Origin: Bolinopsis microptera
Taxonomy: Eukaryota; Ctenophora; Tentaculata; Lobata; Bolinopsidae
Direction of reading: 5' to 3'
DNA length: 64,000 nt
Assembly: GCF_026151205.1 (NCBI RefSeq)
Contig: NC_087079.1
Span: forward strand, 16,300,945-16,364,944
Below the pieces are notes generated by a model. That model was not told the DNA's origin. It did not search any database and saw only the letters and a program-made list of their open reading frames with translations. Positions 17,511 through 27,744 of this stretch are shown piece by piece (within the stretch, counting starts at the first letter, position 1; the number at the start of each line of letters is the position of its first letter). The translations under genes were made by a program, and so were the position numbers.

Positions 17511-18118
17511 CAGTGGCGTGACGAAGGGCCCCGCTGACCCAGCTGTGCAGAGGGTTACCATATTAGAGAAGCGCCAAATCGTTGTTTGAATGTGGGACAA
17601 TTTTGAAAAACCTAACTACAGTACTAGCAACACTGCGCAAGAGATTTTGCGCAAGAGATTTTGCCGGCGTATCCTTAAGAATCTCCTAATTTGTCTATTT
17701 TAAGGGAGGTGCGCTAAAAGGGGAGGAGTGCCGATAGGGGGGCCAGAGGCGGCTCGTGGGAGCCCACATGTTTTACATATTACAGTTACACACAGGGCCT
17801 GTATGTAATGAGTAACAGGTGACAGCAAGCAAAAACGGAAACTTATAAAATGAGTGAAATAGGACACCACACGTGTATGATCTCAGCCGCGCAGTATGAT
17901 AGCAGATAGTTCAAATTGCAGGGTGTCCTGGACACCCTGGTTGATATGATGTGATGATGTGCTTTGCAATTAACTGTGTGTTAAAACTGCATGGCTGAGT
18001 TGTCTAAACGAGGATTGGACACCTTACAACATGACTTCACAAAGATCATGCGTGCGCTTACATTCGAACGTTTGAGTAGAGGGGGGGGGGGGGGGCAACA
18101 TGCAACGTTACGCCACTA
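17511..18118. mobile_element. hAT-like non-autonomous element, 608 bp, with perfect 8-bp target duplication
   Basis: It starts CAGTGGCGTGACG and ends CGTTACGCCACTA, and is flanked by CCTGACAA at 17503-17510 and 18119-18126. The first 230 bp match the element at 7244-7537 (AAATCGTTGTTTGAATGTGG, GGCGTATCC). About 330 bp of unrelated sequence (about 17750-18080) sits before a 16-G tract, so either this is the longer form or it took an insertion. No transposase frame. Confidence 0.85.
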
Positions 18119-18204
18119 CCTGACAACTCCCTCATAACTTTGAAGTGCCGTTTTCATTGTGGTGCTTATTCTAATCGAACAGCTGAGTGCCATCCTGTCC
18201 TGTT

Positions 18205-18291
18205 TGTTAACCTTGTGTGTTGGTACCAGTAACTACACCGTTGTTATATGAAAGGTAGTAATGAATCGTATCAAGTCATACAGTATCAAGT
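18205..18291 (-). repeat. 3' LTR of the copia element
   Basis: Matches 22911-22997 over about 85 bp (TGTTAACCTTGTGTGTTGGT at the outer end). The LTR has TG...CA termini in element orientation and abuts the CTGTT target duplication. Confidence 0.85.
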
Positions 18292-18557
18292 CATACGCTT
18301 ATATACAGCAAAGCCCTGGGAAATACATAGTTAATGATATAAAGCAACTTAACAATCTTACCCCTTTCAAACAATGAACAAAAGCTTAGGATAAAATCGA
18401 GGTGATAGTAATAATTTAAATAGTCAATATAAAACTTCATTTATAAAGTAAAGGTGAGATGAAACTCTGGGGGTTCATATAAAACAACGAATGAGATCTA
18501 ACAATAGACCCATAAAAAACACCGGGGGTAAAATCTATCAAATACACGATAAATAAA

Positions 18558-21500
18558 TTATCGAAATCTTAAAACTCCAGTATCCAGAACTTCAAGTATT
18601 AAATTTGTCGGTGCCCCAGCTTTGGTAAATACGTTTGCAACTTGCAGTTTATTAGATATCCAATGAACATCAATATTATCTAATTTAACAGTTTCTTTTA
18701 AACATTCTATTTCATGCCTAAGTCTCTTATCCTCATTCAGTTTATTACTAACAATGGAATCACACAAAGTTTGACTATCAACATAACATTCAATTTTAAT
18801 ATCCTCAATGTTGAGTAGCTGTGATGTCATTCTGCGAAGGAAGATGCAGGAGTCAATTGCTTCAAGGAGTGCATAGGTTTCTGCAAACAAGGTGCTTCTT
18901 ACAATTCGCTTTAACTTCTTTGAGCACCATATCAAAGGAGTGGCAAACTGGCTATCATCCGACTTAATGAACACTACATATCCACCCTGTGAAGCTCCAT
19001 TGTAGAGGTTTTTGTGTGAGGCATCACTAAAGAGGATAAACTTCAGATTTTTCAGATTCCCAAGTGAGTGATGTTTGATACAGACATGCTTTCTCTTTAG
19101 CCTTTCTATGACCTGATTACAGTCATGAAAGTCCTTCACAGTGGCATCTTTGATACCTGTGCTGGTGACACAAACCTGAAATGACACATCAGGCCTAGAG
19201 TGGTTGGATACCCAAAGGATCTGGCCCAGCTTAGACTTAAGAGTATTCTTCTCATCACTGGAGAGGTCCCTGGTTTTAAGGGCGCCACCTGGTATATCAA
19301 TGGGACAAAGCTTTTCAATATACTTCTTCTGATCCATCTCAATATAGTCAGCCTTTTGACGAATTTCTAGCCCAAGGTAAGTGAAAGCAGATTTTTCTTC
19401 AATCTTTATGAGGAATTCAGATTTTACTTTTGTCATTACTTCTTCAAGAAACTTCGCTGATCCAGCAAACATGAAATCGTCGACATGCAAGGCAAGAACC
19501 CCTTCAAGGTCTCCATCCTTTCTCCAGTAAAACACAGCAGGGTCTTTCGATTTCACACCATCAAGATCAATTAAACAATCAGCAACTCGCTGATACCACT
19601 TAAGACTGGCGTCCACTAGCCCATAGACACACTTTTTTAACTTCCATATTACCTCTGAGGCAACTTTTGCTTCTTTAGGAGGTTTCATGTACACAGGTCT
19701 CATCATGTCGTTCCCTTGCAAGAAAGCAGACTTAATGTCTAATGCTTGTACAATCCAATTCTCTCCGGCAATGATGGCAAGAAGCAAACGAAGACTCTCT
19801 TTGCAACAAGTAGGGGAATCACTTAGGATGGACGATGTATCCTCAAGAAATCCCCGAGCAACTAGTCTAGCCTTTTTGGTATCGCCATTCTGTTTACATA
19901 CCCAAGTACTTGTGATAATTTTTCTAGCATCTAGCTCTTCTATCTGAACTTCTTCATACACCTTGTTAGTTACCCACGAACTCAGTTCTAACTGCTTTTC
20001 AGTTGCATAGTCATCCAATTGAACAGCATAGACATCTTCAATTGGGTCGAAATCAAAATCATCACCTTCATCTTTGTTCAGTACAGTGAAGTCATCAATG
20101 GTAGATACATCTATAGATATGACTTCGTCTGTTTCTTTAACATGAACATTGTACCAATTCTTATGTTTACCATTAGCCCTCCCTCCTCTTGACAATACAA
20201 CAGCCTCATACTGTGTCCCATCATCAACAAAGATTATTGTTGAGCCTCTCTTAATGGCAGTTGGCTTGTCAATTCTTTGATCCTGCTTAGTACTGACTGT
20301 GTTTTTATCTAACTCAGCAATTTCAGGCAAACTTGTAGGTGACTCAGCTTCGATTTCAGTTGGATAATTAACTTCAGCTACAGGGTTTGTAGAAGGCTCT
20401 ACTTCAACTTCTTGGACTGGAACATCATCACTAGAACAGTCAAGACCTGGTATTCTAAGTACACTTGCCTCTTTGATAGACTCAACATCCTGAATTGGAC
20501 CATTTGTACTATCAGATTTAGATTCATAGGGAACCTGGTCCTTCACAAGAGAGATCCTGCTCTGATGTACTCTTGTTACAAAGCTTCCTTGACGAAGAAA
20601 TACCACTGTACTATCTTGTCCTATTACCGTTGCAGGGCCCTTCCACTTGTCTGATCCCACAGCTTTGTAGTAAACTTTACTTCCAAAGGTTATGGGTGTT
20701 GTGTAAGTTCTCAGTGGCTTCTTCAAAGCCTTCATTATCCTATTGGAGCTTTCACAGCTTAGAAACATCCTTCTAGAAGCGTTCATTGCATTAATATGAC
20801 TAGCGACTACTTTACTTGATGTTTCATTCTCAAGAGCAGGTGGACTTGAGTTGAGGACATTGGGCAGGTATGTTTGTGTCCCAAACATGAGCTGATTGGG
20901 TGAGAAACCCGCAACAGTACTGAGTGAGTTCTTTGCACTACACGCCCAGCTGAGTATGGTATCAACCTTAGTATTTGGAAATTCTTCAGCCAGTTTCAGC
21001 ATCATCAAGGAAATTACAGCATTATGCCGCTCAACTATTCCATTTGAGAAAGGACTATAGGCAGCAGAAGTCTTATGCTCAATGTTGAAATTCTGTGTCC
21101 AATCTTCAAACTCTTTGGAACAAAACTCTCCGCCATTATCAGAGAATATCAATGAAGGGCACCCAAAGACGGATATCCATTTCTGACTGAGAACATCAAT
21201 AATTTCACTAGTCTTCTTGGACCTGACAATCCCAGCCTGACTAAACCGAGAGAATTCATCAATGATGTGCAGGTAGTACACATTATTATCCAGCTTGTGC
21301 AGATCAATGGCAACTGATTCATTTATTCCTCGAGCTCTTGGAAATGATGTGCATGGTTTAGCAGGAGCCTTCTTGTAAACTTGACAGATCTCACAAGTTT
21401 CAATGACCTCTTGTAGAACTCTAAACAAATCTACATCTCCCAAACCAGCATCACTAAGTAATCGCCTGAGCTTGTCATATGAACCATGTCCCAGCTGACA

Positions 21501-21863
21501 ATGAAGCTTTTTCACCGAAGCTTTGTCCAATTTCTTTTCGACAAACTGACAGACATTAACGGTAGCTGCTTCTTCTAAGTGGTCTTCAAATGTATCATCA
21601 ATCTCAATGTGAGGCAACATATCAATCATTATTAGCCCAGTGGAGGTGAAAGAAGTGGGAATGTCCTTCCCAAACATACTAACACGGTTGTTGACCATAT
21701 CAATGACAGTCTCAGTATTCTGCATAGTCTCTTGACTAATTAAAAGAGGTATATCATCATTTACCACATCACATTTTAGATCAAACAACTCACCATCAAG
21801 ATTCATTGGCAGAAGAACCTGTTTTGTTGCTCTGATAGGGTCACCATCACCAAACCTATACAC
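18558..21863 (-). CDS. copia element, Pol part (integrase, reverse transcriptase, RNase H)
   Basis: Retroelement part, 1101 residues as given, treated as a fossil. Pre-integrase segment CQLGHGSYDKLRRLL near residue 125. The integrase core includes FSDNGGEF near 243 and YSPFSNGIVERHNAVI. RT_2-type reverse transcriptase carries ALDIKSAFLQG and the catalytic LHVDDFMF near 795. RNase H shows FILFSDASHKN near 944 and ends with KLQVANVFTKAGAP, the typical copia tail. It would copy element RNA to DNA and integrate it. Confidence 0.92.
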   Translation of the reverse strand: MYRFGDGDPIRATKQVLLPMNLDGELFDLKCDVVNDDIPLLISQETMQNTETVIDMVNNRVSMFGKDIPTSFTSTGLIMIDMLPHIEIDDTFEDHLEEAATVNVCQFVEKKLDKASVKKLHCQLGHGSYDKLRRLLSDAGLGDVDLFRVLQEVIETCEICQVYKKAPAKPCTSFPRARGINESVAIDLHKLDNNVYYLHIIDEFSRFSQAGIVRSKKTSEIIDVLSQKWISVFGCPSLIFSDNGGEFCSKEFEDWTQNFNIEHKTSAAYSPFSNGIVERHNAVISLMMLKLAEEFPNTKVDTILSWACSAKNSLSTVAGFSPNQLMFGTQTYLPNVLNSSPPALENETSSKVVASHINAMNASRRMFLSCESSNRIMKALKKPLRTYTTPITFGSKVYYKAVGSDKWKGPATVIGQDSTVVFLRQGSFVTRVHQSRISLVKDQVPYESKSDSTNGPIQDVESIKEASVLRIPGLDCSSDDVPVQEVEVEPSTNPVAEVNYPTEIEAESPTSLPEIAELDKNTVSTKQDQRIDKPTAIKRGSTIIFVDDGTQYEAVVLSRGGRANGKHKNWYNVHVKETDEVISIDVSTIDDFTVLNKDEGDDFDFDPIEDVYAVQLDDYATEKQLELSSWVTNKVYEEVQIEELDARKIITSTWVCKQNGDTKKARLVARGFLEDTSSILSDSPTCCKESLRLLLAIIAGENWIVQALDIKSAFLQGNDMMRPVYMKPPKEAKVASEVIWKLKKCVYGLVDASLKWYQRVADCLIDLDGVKSKDPAVFYWRKDGDLEGVLALHVDDFMFAGSAKFLEEVMTKVKSEFLIKIEEKSAFTYLGLEIRQKADYIEMDQKKYIEKLCPIDIPGGALKTRDLSSDEKNTLKSKLGQILWVSNHSRPDVSFQVCVTSTGIKDATVKDFHDCNQVIERLKRKHVCIKHHSLGNLKNLKFILFSDASHKNLYNGASQGGYVVFIKSDDSQFATPLIWCSKKLKRIVRSTLFAETYALLEAIDSCIFLRRMTSQLLNIEDIKIECYVDSQTLCDSIVSNKLNEDKRLRHEIECLKETVKLDNIDVHWISNKLQVANVFTKAGAPTNLILEVLDTGVLRFR

Positions 21864-21899
21864 AGACGAAGAAGGAGAGGTTTCGAGAACAACTTTGGA

Positions 21900-22889
21900 C
21901 TATTTCACAAAATCCTTCAACCATAATTCACCACACACTGTTTTGGTACAACCAGTATCCAAAATAGCATTACCAAATGATTCAGCAAGGTAAATAGCTT
22001 GGGGTGAGGAATACTCTTTGGTGAAATATTGAAGTTTCACCTTCTCTGTAACGTTCTCCAGATTAGGTTCACTTTCCAGCTCTCCTTGGACTGAGCGTGT
22101 AAAGAAGGATGGTGTACTTTTGCGTGGGCATTCTCGCACCAAATGATACTTTGAATCACATATCAAACACAACATTATGTTCCCATACTTGTCCTTTCGA
22201 TTTATGTACTTGTTCTTGCCCTGATGTTGCTGCTGATTACCGTTCGGGTAATACTGTTGATTATTATTTGAACTGAATTTGTTCCCTGATCTGAAGTTTT
22301 GGTAGTTCTTTTGTCCTTGTCTGGCATAGAACGACTCTTGTGTCTCCTGCTTAATTTTGATATCATTTGATCCACATGTGCTGGTTTTTCCACCCAAGAT
22401 ACGTTTGATGACAGACTGCATTGAGTCATATTTAATATCAGTGCAAGCAGTCATGATCATTTTCTGTTCATCAGCACTCAGATCCATGGACCTCATCAAT
22501 TTGAAAGCAAGCACATTATCAGGATAAGTAATGTCAATAGCTTTAGCTTGTTTCATAGCACGGTCAAAACGAATCATGAAGTCTGCGACTTCTTCATCTT
22601 GATTTCTTCTTATATCTTCAAAAATAACATACCTTTCATAGGCCATATCATTTTTGTCTTTCTCAAACACCTTGTCTAGATGTGTGATTAAAAGTTCCAA
22701 ACCATTTTCTTTGACCATATCTTCTAGAGACATTTCAATTGCAACAGTTTTGTAGTCTCCACCCAAGACCCCAATAACCGTAGGAGCTTGTTTCTTCACC
22801 GCGACATCTGTCCCTAACTCCCAGATTTTTATCTCCTTTTTCCATGCTCCATAATCCTCACCAATCCTAGGAGGGCTTTGCTTTGACAT
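21900..22889 (-). CDS. copia element, Gag and protease part
   Basis: Retroelement part, treated as a fossil. It begins MSKQSPPRIGEDYGAWKKEI in Gag. A UBN2-like Gag helical region includes IRRNQDEEVADFMIRFDRAM, followed by a Q/N-rich linker and a CCHC knuckle CLICDSKYHLVREC near 22130-22170. The aspartic protease signature AILDTGCTKTVCG is near 21950. Gag packages the element RNA in cytoplasmic particles; the protease would process the polyprotein. Confidence 0.85.
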   Translation of the reverse strand: MSKQSPPRIGEDYGAWKKEIKIWELGTDVAVKKQAPTVIGVLGGDYKTVAIEMSLEDMVKENGLELLITHLDKVFEKDKNDMAYERYVIFEDIRRNQDEEVADFMIRFDRAMKQAKAIDITYPDNVLAFKLMRSMDLSADEQKMIMTACTDIKYDSMQSVIKRILGGKTSTCGSNDIKIKQETQESFYARQGQKNYQNFRSGNKFSSNNNQQYYPNGNQQQHQGKNKYINRKDKYGNIMLCLICDSKYHLVRECPRKSTPSFFTRSVQGELESEPNLENVTEKVKLQYFTKEYSSPQAIYLAESFGNAILDTGCTKTVCGELWLKDFVK

Positions 22890-22910
22890 TTTCACACTTC
22901 CTGCAACCAC

Positions 22911-22997
22911 TGTTAACCTTGTGTGTTGGTACCAGTAACTACACCGTTGTTATATGAAAGGTAGTAATGAATCGTATCAAGTCATACAGTATCAACA
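22911..22997 (-). repeat. 5' LTR of the copia element
   Basis: The partner of 18205-18291. In element orientation it starts TGTTGATACTG and ends GGTTAACA. It directly abuts the leader and Gag start region. Confidence 0.85.
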
Positions 22998-23286
22998 CTG
23001 TTAACTATCATTCTAACTCTAGTGTCCATTGTCCAATGATTCTTGTAAAATCGAAATTTTCTCCATTGATTTTTTTGATAATATCGATATACCAGGAATA
23101 ATTTAAAAAAATTCATATTCAATGGATCAAATTAGAAGATGTTCGTCATTGATTATTATTTTTATTTACTTATTCATTTATCGTATTTTTATCTTAAATG
23201 TTAATCTCCCTGTATTTTTGGGATGTCTATAAATTTATACACATAATGAACTGAGATGATCACAATAATTTATAATAGGCATCAGG

Positions 23287-23833
23287 ATGTTGCTGTTTAT
23301 TCTATTGAACCTGTTTTGGAAAGCAACTGGAGAAGTCTACAGCTCTTATGAGAATGTAAGGCATATCAACAAGATCGAGAATCAACTGGTGAGAAAATTT
23401 ACAACTGGCTTCTGTGATGAATCTAGTATTCCTTAAAAATTCCCTAAAGCCAACTCTATATTGTTGTTCGTAATCATGGGCCCAATTTCTAAATGGACAC
23501 CTTTTGGACGCAGATGACCGTGTGCCTTGGCTTCTATATCCCTGTGTTTCAGATGATCTAGTAATTGTGCCAACAGAAAATTATATTAAGAGAACACTTG
23601 CAATACAGCCAGTCTTCAACATAAAGATCTGTGCTGACTTTTAAAATTAATCAATAACATTCCAGCATCATTGGTTACTTTCTCAAAAGTACTTCTTCCA
23701 GGTGCAATTGCTTGGGGATTACATCTCGGAAGAACGTGAGCGTCTCAACACGTTGGAACGGTTTCAGCAGTATGTTGCAGACAGTAAAAACTATACAGAA
23801 CCAGACTCATACATTAGCTACCCTACCAATCAG
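23287..23833 (+). pseudogene. 5' fragment of a prolyl 4-hydroxylase alpha-subunit gene (two exons)
   Basis: Exon 1 (23287-23388) encodes MLLFILLNLFWKATG, a signal peptide, then YENVRHINKIENQL; a GTGAGA donor follows. Exon 2 (23702-23833, after TTCCAG) continues VQLLGDYISEERERLNTLER and ends SYISYPTNQ before GTTTTT. This is the P4HA N-terminal domain pattern (a short helix ending in L, then DYI-E--RL--L--F, then a HP/YP-N-F stretch). The family's peptide-binding and 2-oxoglutarate dioxygenase parts (about 450 more residues) are not found downstream, where repeats start at about 23.93 kb. The two exons are frame-perfect, so either the gene was truncated by a rearrangement or an assembly join separates it from the rest. 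In the ER the full protein hydroxylates collagen prolines. Confidence 0.7.
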
Positions 23834-23929
23834 GTTTTTGGCATAAAAACTTTAACTCCACACTTTGTTATTTCGAGTTCAATTCCTCTAATAAGACCAT
23901 TTAAGTTTTTGGATTCTTAACAAATTTTT

Positions 23930-25085
23930 TCCCAATCCATGACTCAAAGGTGCCGAAGGCACAAAAGAGTCAAGGACAAGGGTTAGCGATCGAGGTTTTT
24001 TAAAAATATGGTAGCTTTGCGACCGTGCGTGCCTGCGAGCACTGTTATCGCCCACATAACTACCTGCGAAAAGTTATTTTGCGTGATAATCTGAATTATA
24101 TAATTGTTGGCGCGCGGCGCTGAACCAACCAAGTACATTATTAATTTCATCATGTACGTATCCCACTAGGCACTAATTGATAGCATATTATTATTATTTT
24201 GAGTTAGTATTACTATTTTGCTCAGATCCGTGTCAGGTTGCATAAACAAAAAACATATGGTTACATAGAAGTATACACGATTTTAAAATTCAATATAGAA
24301 TTATATTAACTGGGCTGCGCTCGGCAGTCGGCATGTCACTTCGCCATATTTGCATTTTTATAATTTATATAAACAGTAAAGACTGGGCCGTCCCCAGGTT
24401 GTATGGAATATGATAAATACGCCATCACGGATCGGGAAATTGAGCGGCCATCCACAAAAGAAAAGCGGCCGCATTTCTTGTTCATAAATGTGTTAATGGT
24501 CTTGGCCCAGGGCGCGCGCTACTTCGTGCACGTGCCATAGGGCCCATAACATTCGAGAAGAAAGCGGCGCGCGCTCTTCGAAGAAATTTAGACACGTAAC
24601 ATCCGATGCTTCAAGGCCGAGTTATGCGAGGTTTATATGTTTACTTGGAGTTCATCAGATATCGCTTCTACTAAATCGCATGCCCCAAATTCAAGAAAAT
24701 TCGTGTGAGAAAAGGCCCTTTGGGTATGAAATTGATCTAGATCGGTTTGTTTTTTAGACGCTGTTTCCGGAAATCCGAATCACCCCATGACGTTTAGGGT
24801 AAAAATGTTTCCCTGGGATTTATGGGTTAAAACATGAATTCGATTTTTAGGACTCGTGTAAGGGTTAGGGTTGTGGTACATGGTAAGGGGTTAGGATGAT
24901 GATTAATCCTTACACTCGACTGTCACGTGTCTTTTTCAACCCGTTCTCTAGCTGGCCTAAAAGACTATTCGGAACCCTAACCTTTTAGTTGATCCCAACC
25001 CTAACCCTAACCCATCCCATAAACTACAAAGCATTGCTAAACCCTAACCCTAATAACCGAAATATTAGAACTAACTTCCTTTATG
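23930..25085. repeat. CpG-rich dispersed repeats and interstitial TTAGGG-like tracts
   Basis: 24000-24600 is GC- and CpG-rich (GCGCGCGCTACTTCG, GGCGCGCGCTC) and has no frame. 24752-24830 carries the R2-type end (GACGCTG...ATGACGTTTAGGGTAAAAATG). 24840-25060 holds scattered TTAGGG/CCCTAA units that look like part of this repeat family and not a telomere, because the same set recurs at 55010-55110. Confidence 0.5.
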
Positions 25086-25280
25086 GGCATATCACGTGAA
25101 TCGAGACAGTTTTTCGCCAATATCTCGTCAGGGAGGATTTTAACCCCCTATGTTCAGGGGGGGGGTGTTCGGAATCAGCGTCGAAAATACATCGATTGAA
25201 GTTGGTTTCAACTGTCGGGGGCCCTTTAGAACACATCTCGAAGATCGAATGTTGAGGATTAGCACGCTCGAAGGGTTAAG
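25086..25280. repeat. R2 dispersed repeat, second copy
   Basis: Matches 1079-1300: CGAGACAGTTTTTCGCCAAT, TTTTAACCCCCTATG, GGAATCAGCGTCG and GGGGGCCCTTTAGAA. It pairs as an inverted end with 24752-24830, which suggests a TIR element of about 440 bp. Confidence 0.6.
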
Positions 25281-26140
25281 ATAGCTTCTAGTTCGGGGTT
25301 TTGGTTAGGGTTTAGACTTTAGGTGGTTAGGGTTGGGATGTAGGGTGTCGGTAACACCGTTTTGCACGCTGCAAAAACCATAAAAAACTCTAAGTCACGT
25401 GATATTTTTGGGCGAGAAATTAGTAAAGATTATGTTTATATTGTGGGCAATGCGTTACTGGGCGCGCCGCGCACTCATTATGTTATCGCCGACCACTAAA
25501 TCGGCGAAATGCGCTACTGGGCCTCGCCCGAGCTACGATGAATTGACATCGTCAATTATGTTTCTTAAACAATATAAGGATAATAAAGATTAGGCGGAAA
25601 TGACAGCTGAAGCGCCGGCCAGCTAAATTAGGGTTTTAATCAGATATATACCAATTAAATATAGGATCACCCTCGATGATCCTAGAGCGTCTGAAGTGGC
25701 ACACATTAAAATAAGTACTTTGCTCTATACCAGAGCCCTCTCGCTTGCCACTAGCGCGCGACGCCGAAGGCGCGTTCGCAGTACGCGTAGACACATGGCT
25801 TTTGAAGATCATACTAATCTTACAAACAGACGCATCTCGAACAAAATATTAATAGGATCTGCTTTCATTATACATTGATCCAATTACGATAGACGTGTTT
25901 TGTAGGCGCGATGCACTACTGGGTCGCGCGCGCAATCAAATATATGCTTATCGCAACCACAAATGTAATGCTAGATTCGACGAGATGCAAAGGATTGTCA
26001 TCGGGAATCAAGGACTTGTTGTAAGTTTATAACCTACCAAGCGGCGCGCCGAGTTGGATCGTTCGGCGGTCTTCAGTCGATCTTATCGACTAATAATTAA
26101 TTTAATATTTGAACAAATTTGATTGACGATATCACCTTTC
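25281..26140. repeat. GC-rich repeat copy shared with 15.5 kb, then R1
   Basis: 25448-25556 repeats the CpG-rich segment of 15556-15678 (CGCGCCGCGCACTCA, CACTAAATCGGCG, GAATTGACATCGTCAAT). 26034-26140 is an R1 copy (minus). The ORFs here are repeat-derived. Confidence 0.6.
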
Positions 26141-26145
26141 AGATC

Positions 26146-26280
26146 TTGTCATACGTTGTATGACCGCCGTGCACGATGTGTGCGGCTCCCCATTGTATTG
26201 TACTAACTCTTACCATAGTGAAACTATCTATAGTGAAACTGTACTAAGTGAAACGACGATGGGGTGTCTGACGTGATTCC
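26146..26280. repeat. R4 dispersed repeat with GTCATACGTTGTATGAC palindrome
   Basis: GTCATACGTTGTATGACC, then GTGAAACGACGATGGGG and GACGTGAT. The same order of words is found, with a shorter middle, at 54747-54815. Confidence 0.6.
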
Positions 26281-26631
26281 AATTCAGATCATGTTGCTCT
26301 GCAAAGCCATTTAATGATAGTTCGCGCGGCCGTTTTCGAAGCTGCGAAGTCCTGGAAACAAGTATTTTGCGAGTATAACTAGACCTATTAATAAAACCTG
26401 CCGTCTTTATTATCTTATGATGATATAATAACAACCATAATAATATAAGCTAGTAAGTACTCTGAAGCGAAATAATATGAAGCTGCATAGTGCTTATAGC
26501 AGGTGTTCAGGCTGCACGTTTTAAATCTTCAAAAACACGTTGCACTTGCAAAATAAAAATCTTCAGTGCACCAAATGGCGAAGCAAATCAACTGGTTGTG
26601 TATTAAATCTTTTATCTTGGGACCCCCAGGC

Positions 26632-26700
26632 TATATGTTCATAACCACCGAATAAAGATTTCGGCGGAAATGACAGCTTGAGCGCCGCCCAGTAATTAAA
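26632..26700. repeat. R5 dispersed repeat
   Basis: GGGACCCCCAGGCTATATG, GTTCATAACCACCGAATAAAG and GCGCCGCCCA match 51930-51992. A partial relative is at 25585-25622 (GGCGGAAATGACAGCTGAAG). Confidence 0.55.
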
Positions 26701-27700
26701 ATATAATGATAAAAAAGTATATTAAATATTGAATCGCTGAGTATTTACATTACACTTAGTGTTCACACTAGTAGTAAGGTTATTGTACAACCCAATTTCG
26801 GCTGAATTTCGCTATTGCAGTTTAAAAACAATATAGCGAAAGTATATTCCCCTCGTCGAAAACTGAATCAGACTTGTAACAAAATTGTCTAGCAAATAAA
26901 CATTAAAAAATAACTCCTAACTCTTACCTTTGCTTGATTAAAACAAAATAATGTGATTAAGCGGTTTATAATGGAGGTTCAGGTATGGGCTTAGTATTTG
27001 TGGTACCTAATCCAACCCCCCCTGGACCAGTAACAGTAGGGATAATGCCAAAATTGAAGAGGTTCTCATCCATATTCAATTATTTGACTGTTAGCTCCTG
27101 AAAACCAAAAATGATTGAAGCAGTCCAAGAGGGCTAATCTCTTCAAACTCAAAGTATGAAATGTCTCTCACGATTTGTTATAACTGACTTGACTATTAAA
27201 TTGCATACGATTGCAAGAGGTTTTGTAGTTTATAACCTACCAAGACGCACACCGAGTTGTACTTGTCGACGGTCTAATATTGAAACAATTATTTTACGGA
27301 GTATCACCGGTTTTTTTAAAAGAGGTTGTAATGTACAACTCCACAAATTTTCTCTTAATGATAACTTTACCTTGTAGTGTAGATACCCTTCTGGATAATA
27401 TGCGAATTGACATGAGACAAGTATTCTCTGAACTGGGCAGCACCCAGCATGTGGCATAGTGTGGGGGGGACTTAGCAAGGAGAACAACTCTTGTAATTTA
27501 GGTCATAAACATCTTTTATGTTATTAAGGATACATACATTTATATTCAAAAACATTAATAATAACATAAATAATAACCTAAATAAATAACCTATACAAGA
27601 CAAACCAAAAAATTGATTCAGCCTAGTTTTCTTATCCTATGGTCACATGTTTATCAATCAAATACAAATAAATGGGCGAATTATCGCATAAAATTCAATA
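26701..27700. other. AT-rich DNA with an R1 copy, no gene seen
   Basis: 27227-27310 is an R1 copy (minus). I see nothing else that can be supported; the ORFs overlapping R1 (27156-27377, 27230-27487) are repeat shadows. Confidence 0.5.
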
Positions 27701-27744
27701 AAGTAGTGGAGCAGGTCACCTTGGTGCATGTTGTAAAATGATAC

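Larger units (their letters stand above)
18205..22997 (-). mobile_element. copia-type LTR retrotransposon, nearly whole
   Basis: Ty1/copia element of 4793 bp in minus orientation, bounded by short LTRs (18205-18291 and 22911-22997) and flanked by the 5-bp repeat CTGTT at 18200-18204 and 22998-23002. Parts in element order: 5' LTR, a TGGTTGCAGG primer-site candidate right after it, Gag with a CCHC knuckle, aspartic protease (DTG), integrase, reverse transcriptase and RNase H, then 3' LTR. The order protease-integrase-RT-RNase H is the copia order. The LTRs are almost identical over about 85 bp, so the insertion looks young. It looks whole or nearly so, with at most one or two apparent breaks. 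LTRs under 100 bp are very short for copia and would fit the GalEa-type group of animal elements, but I cannot place it firmly. Confidence 0.93.

Noticed and set aside
24840-25060. Telomere or chromosome-fusion scar
   Set aside because: TTAGGG units are few, irregular, present in both orientations and tied to a dispersed repeat also found at 55 kb.
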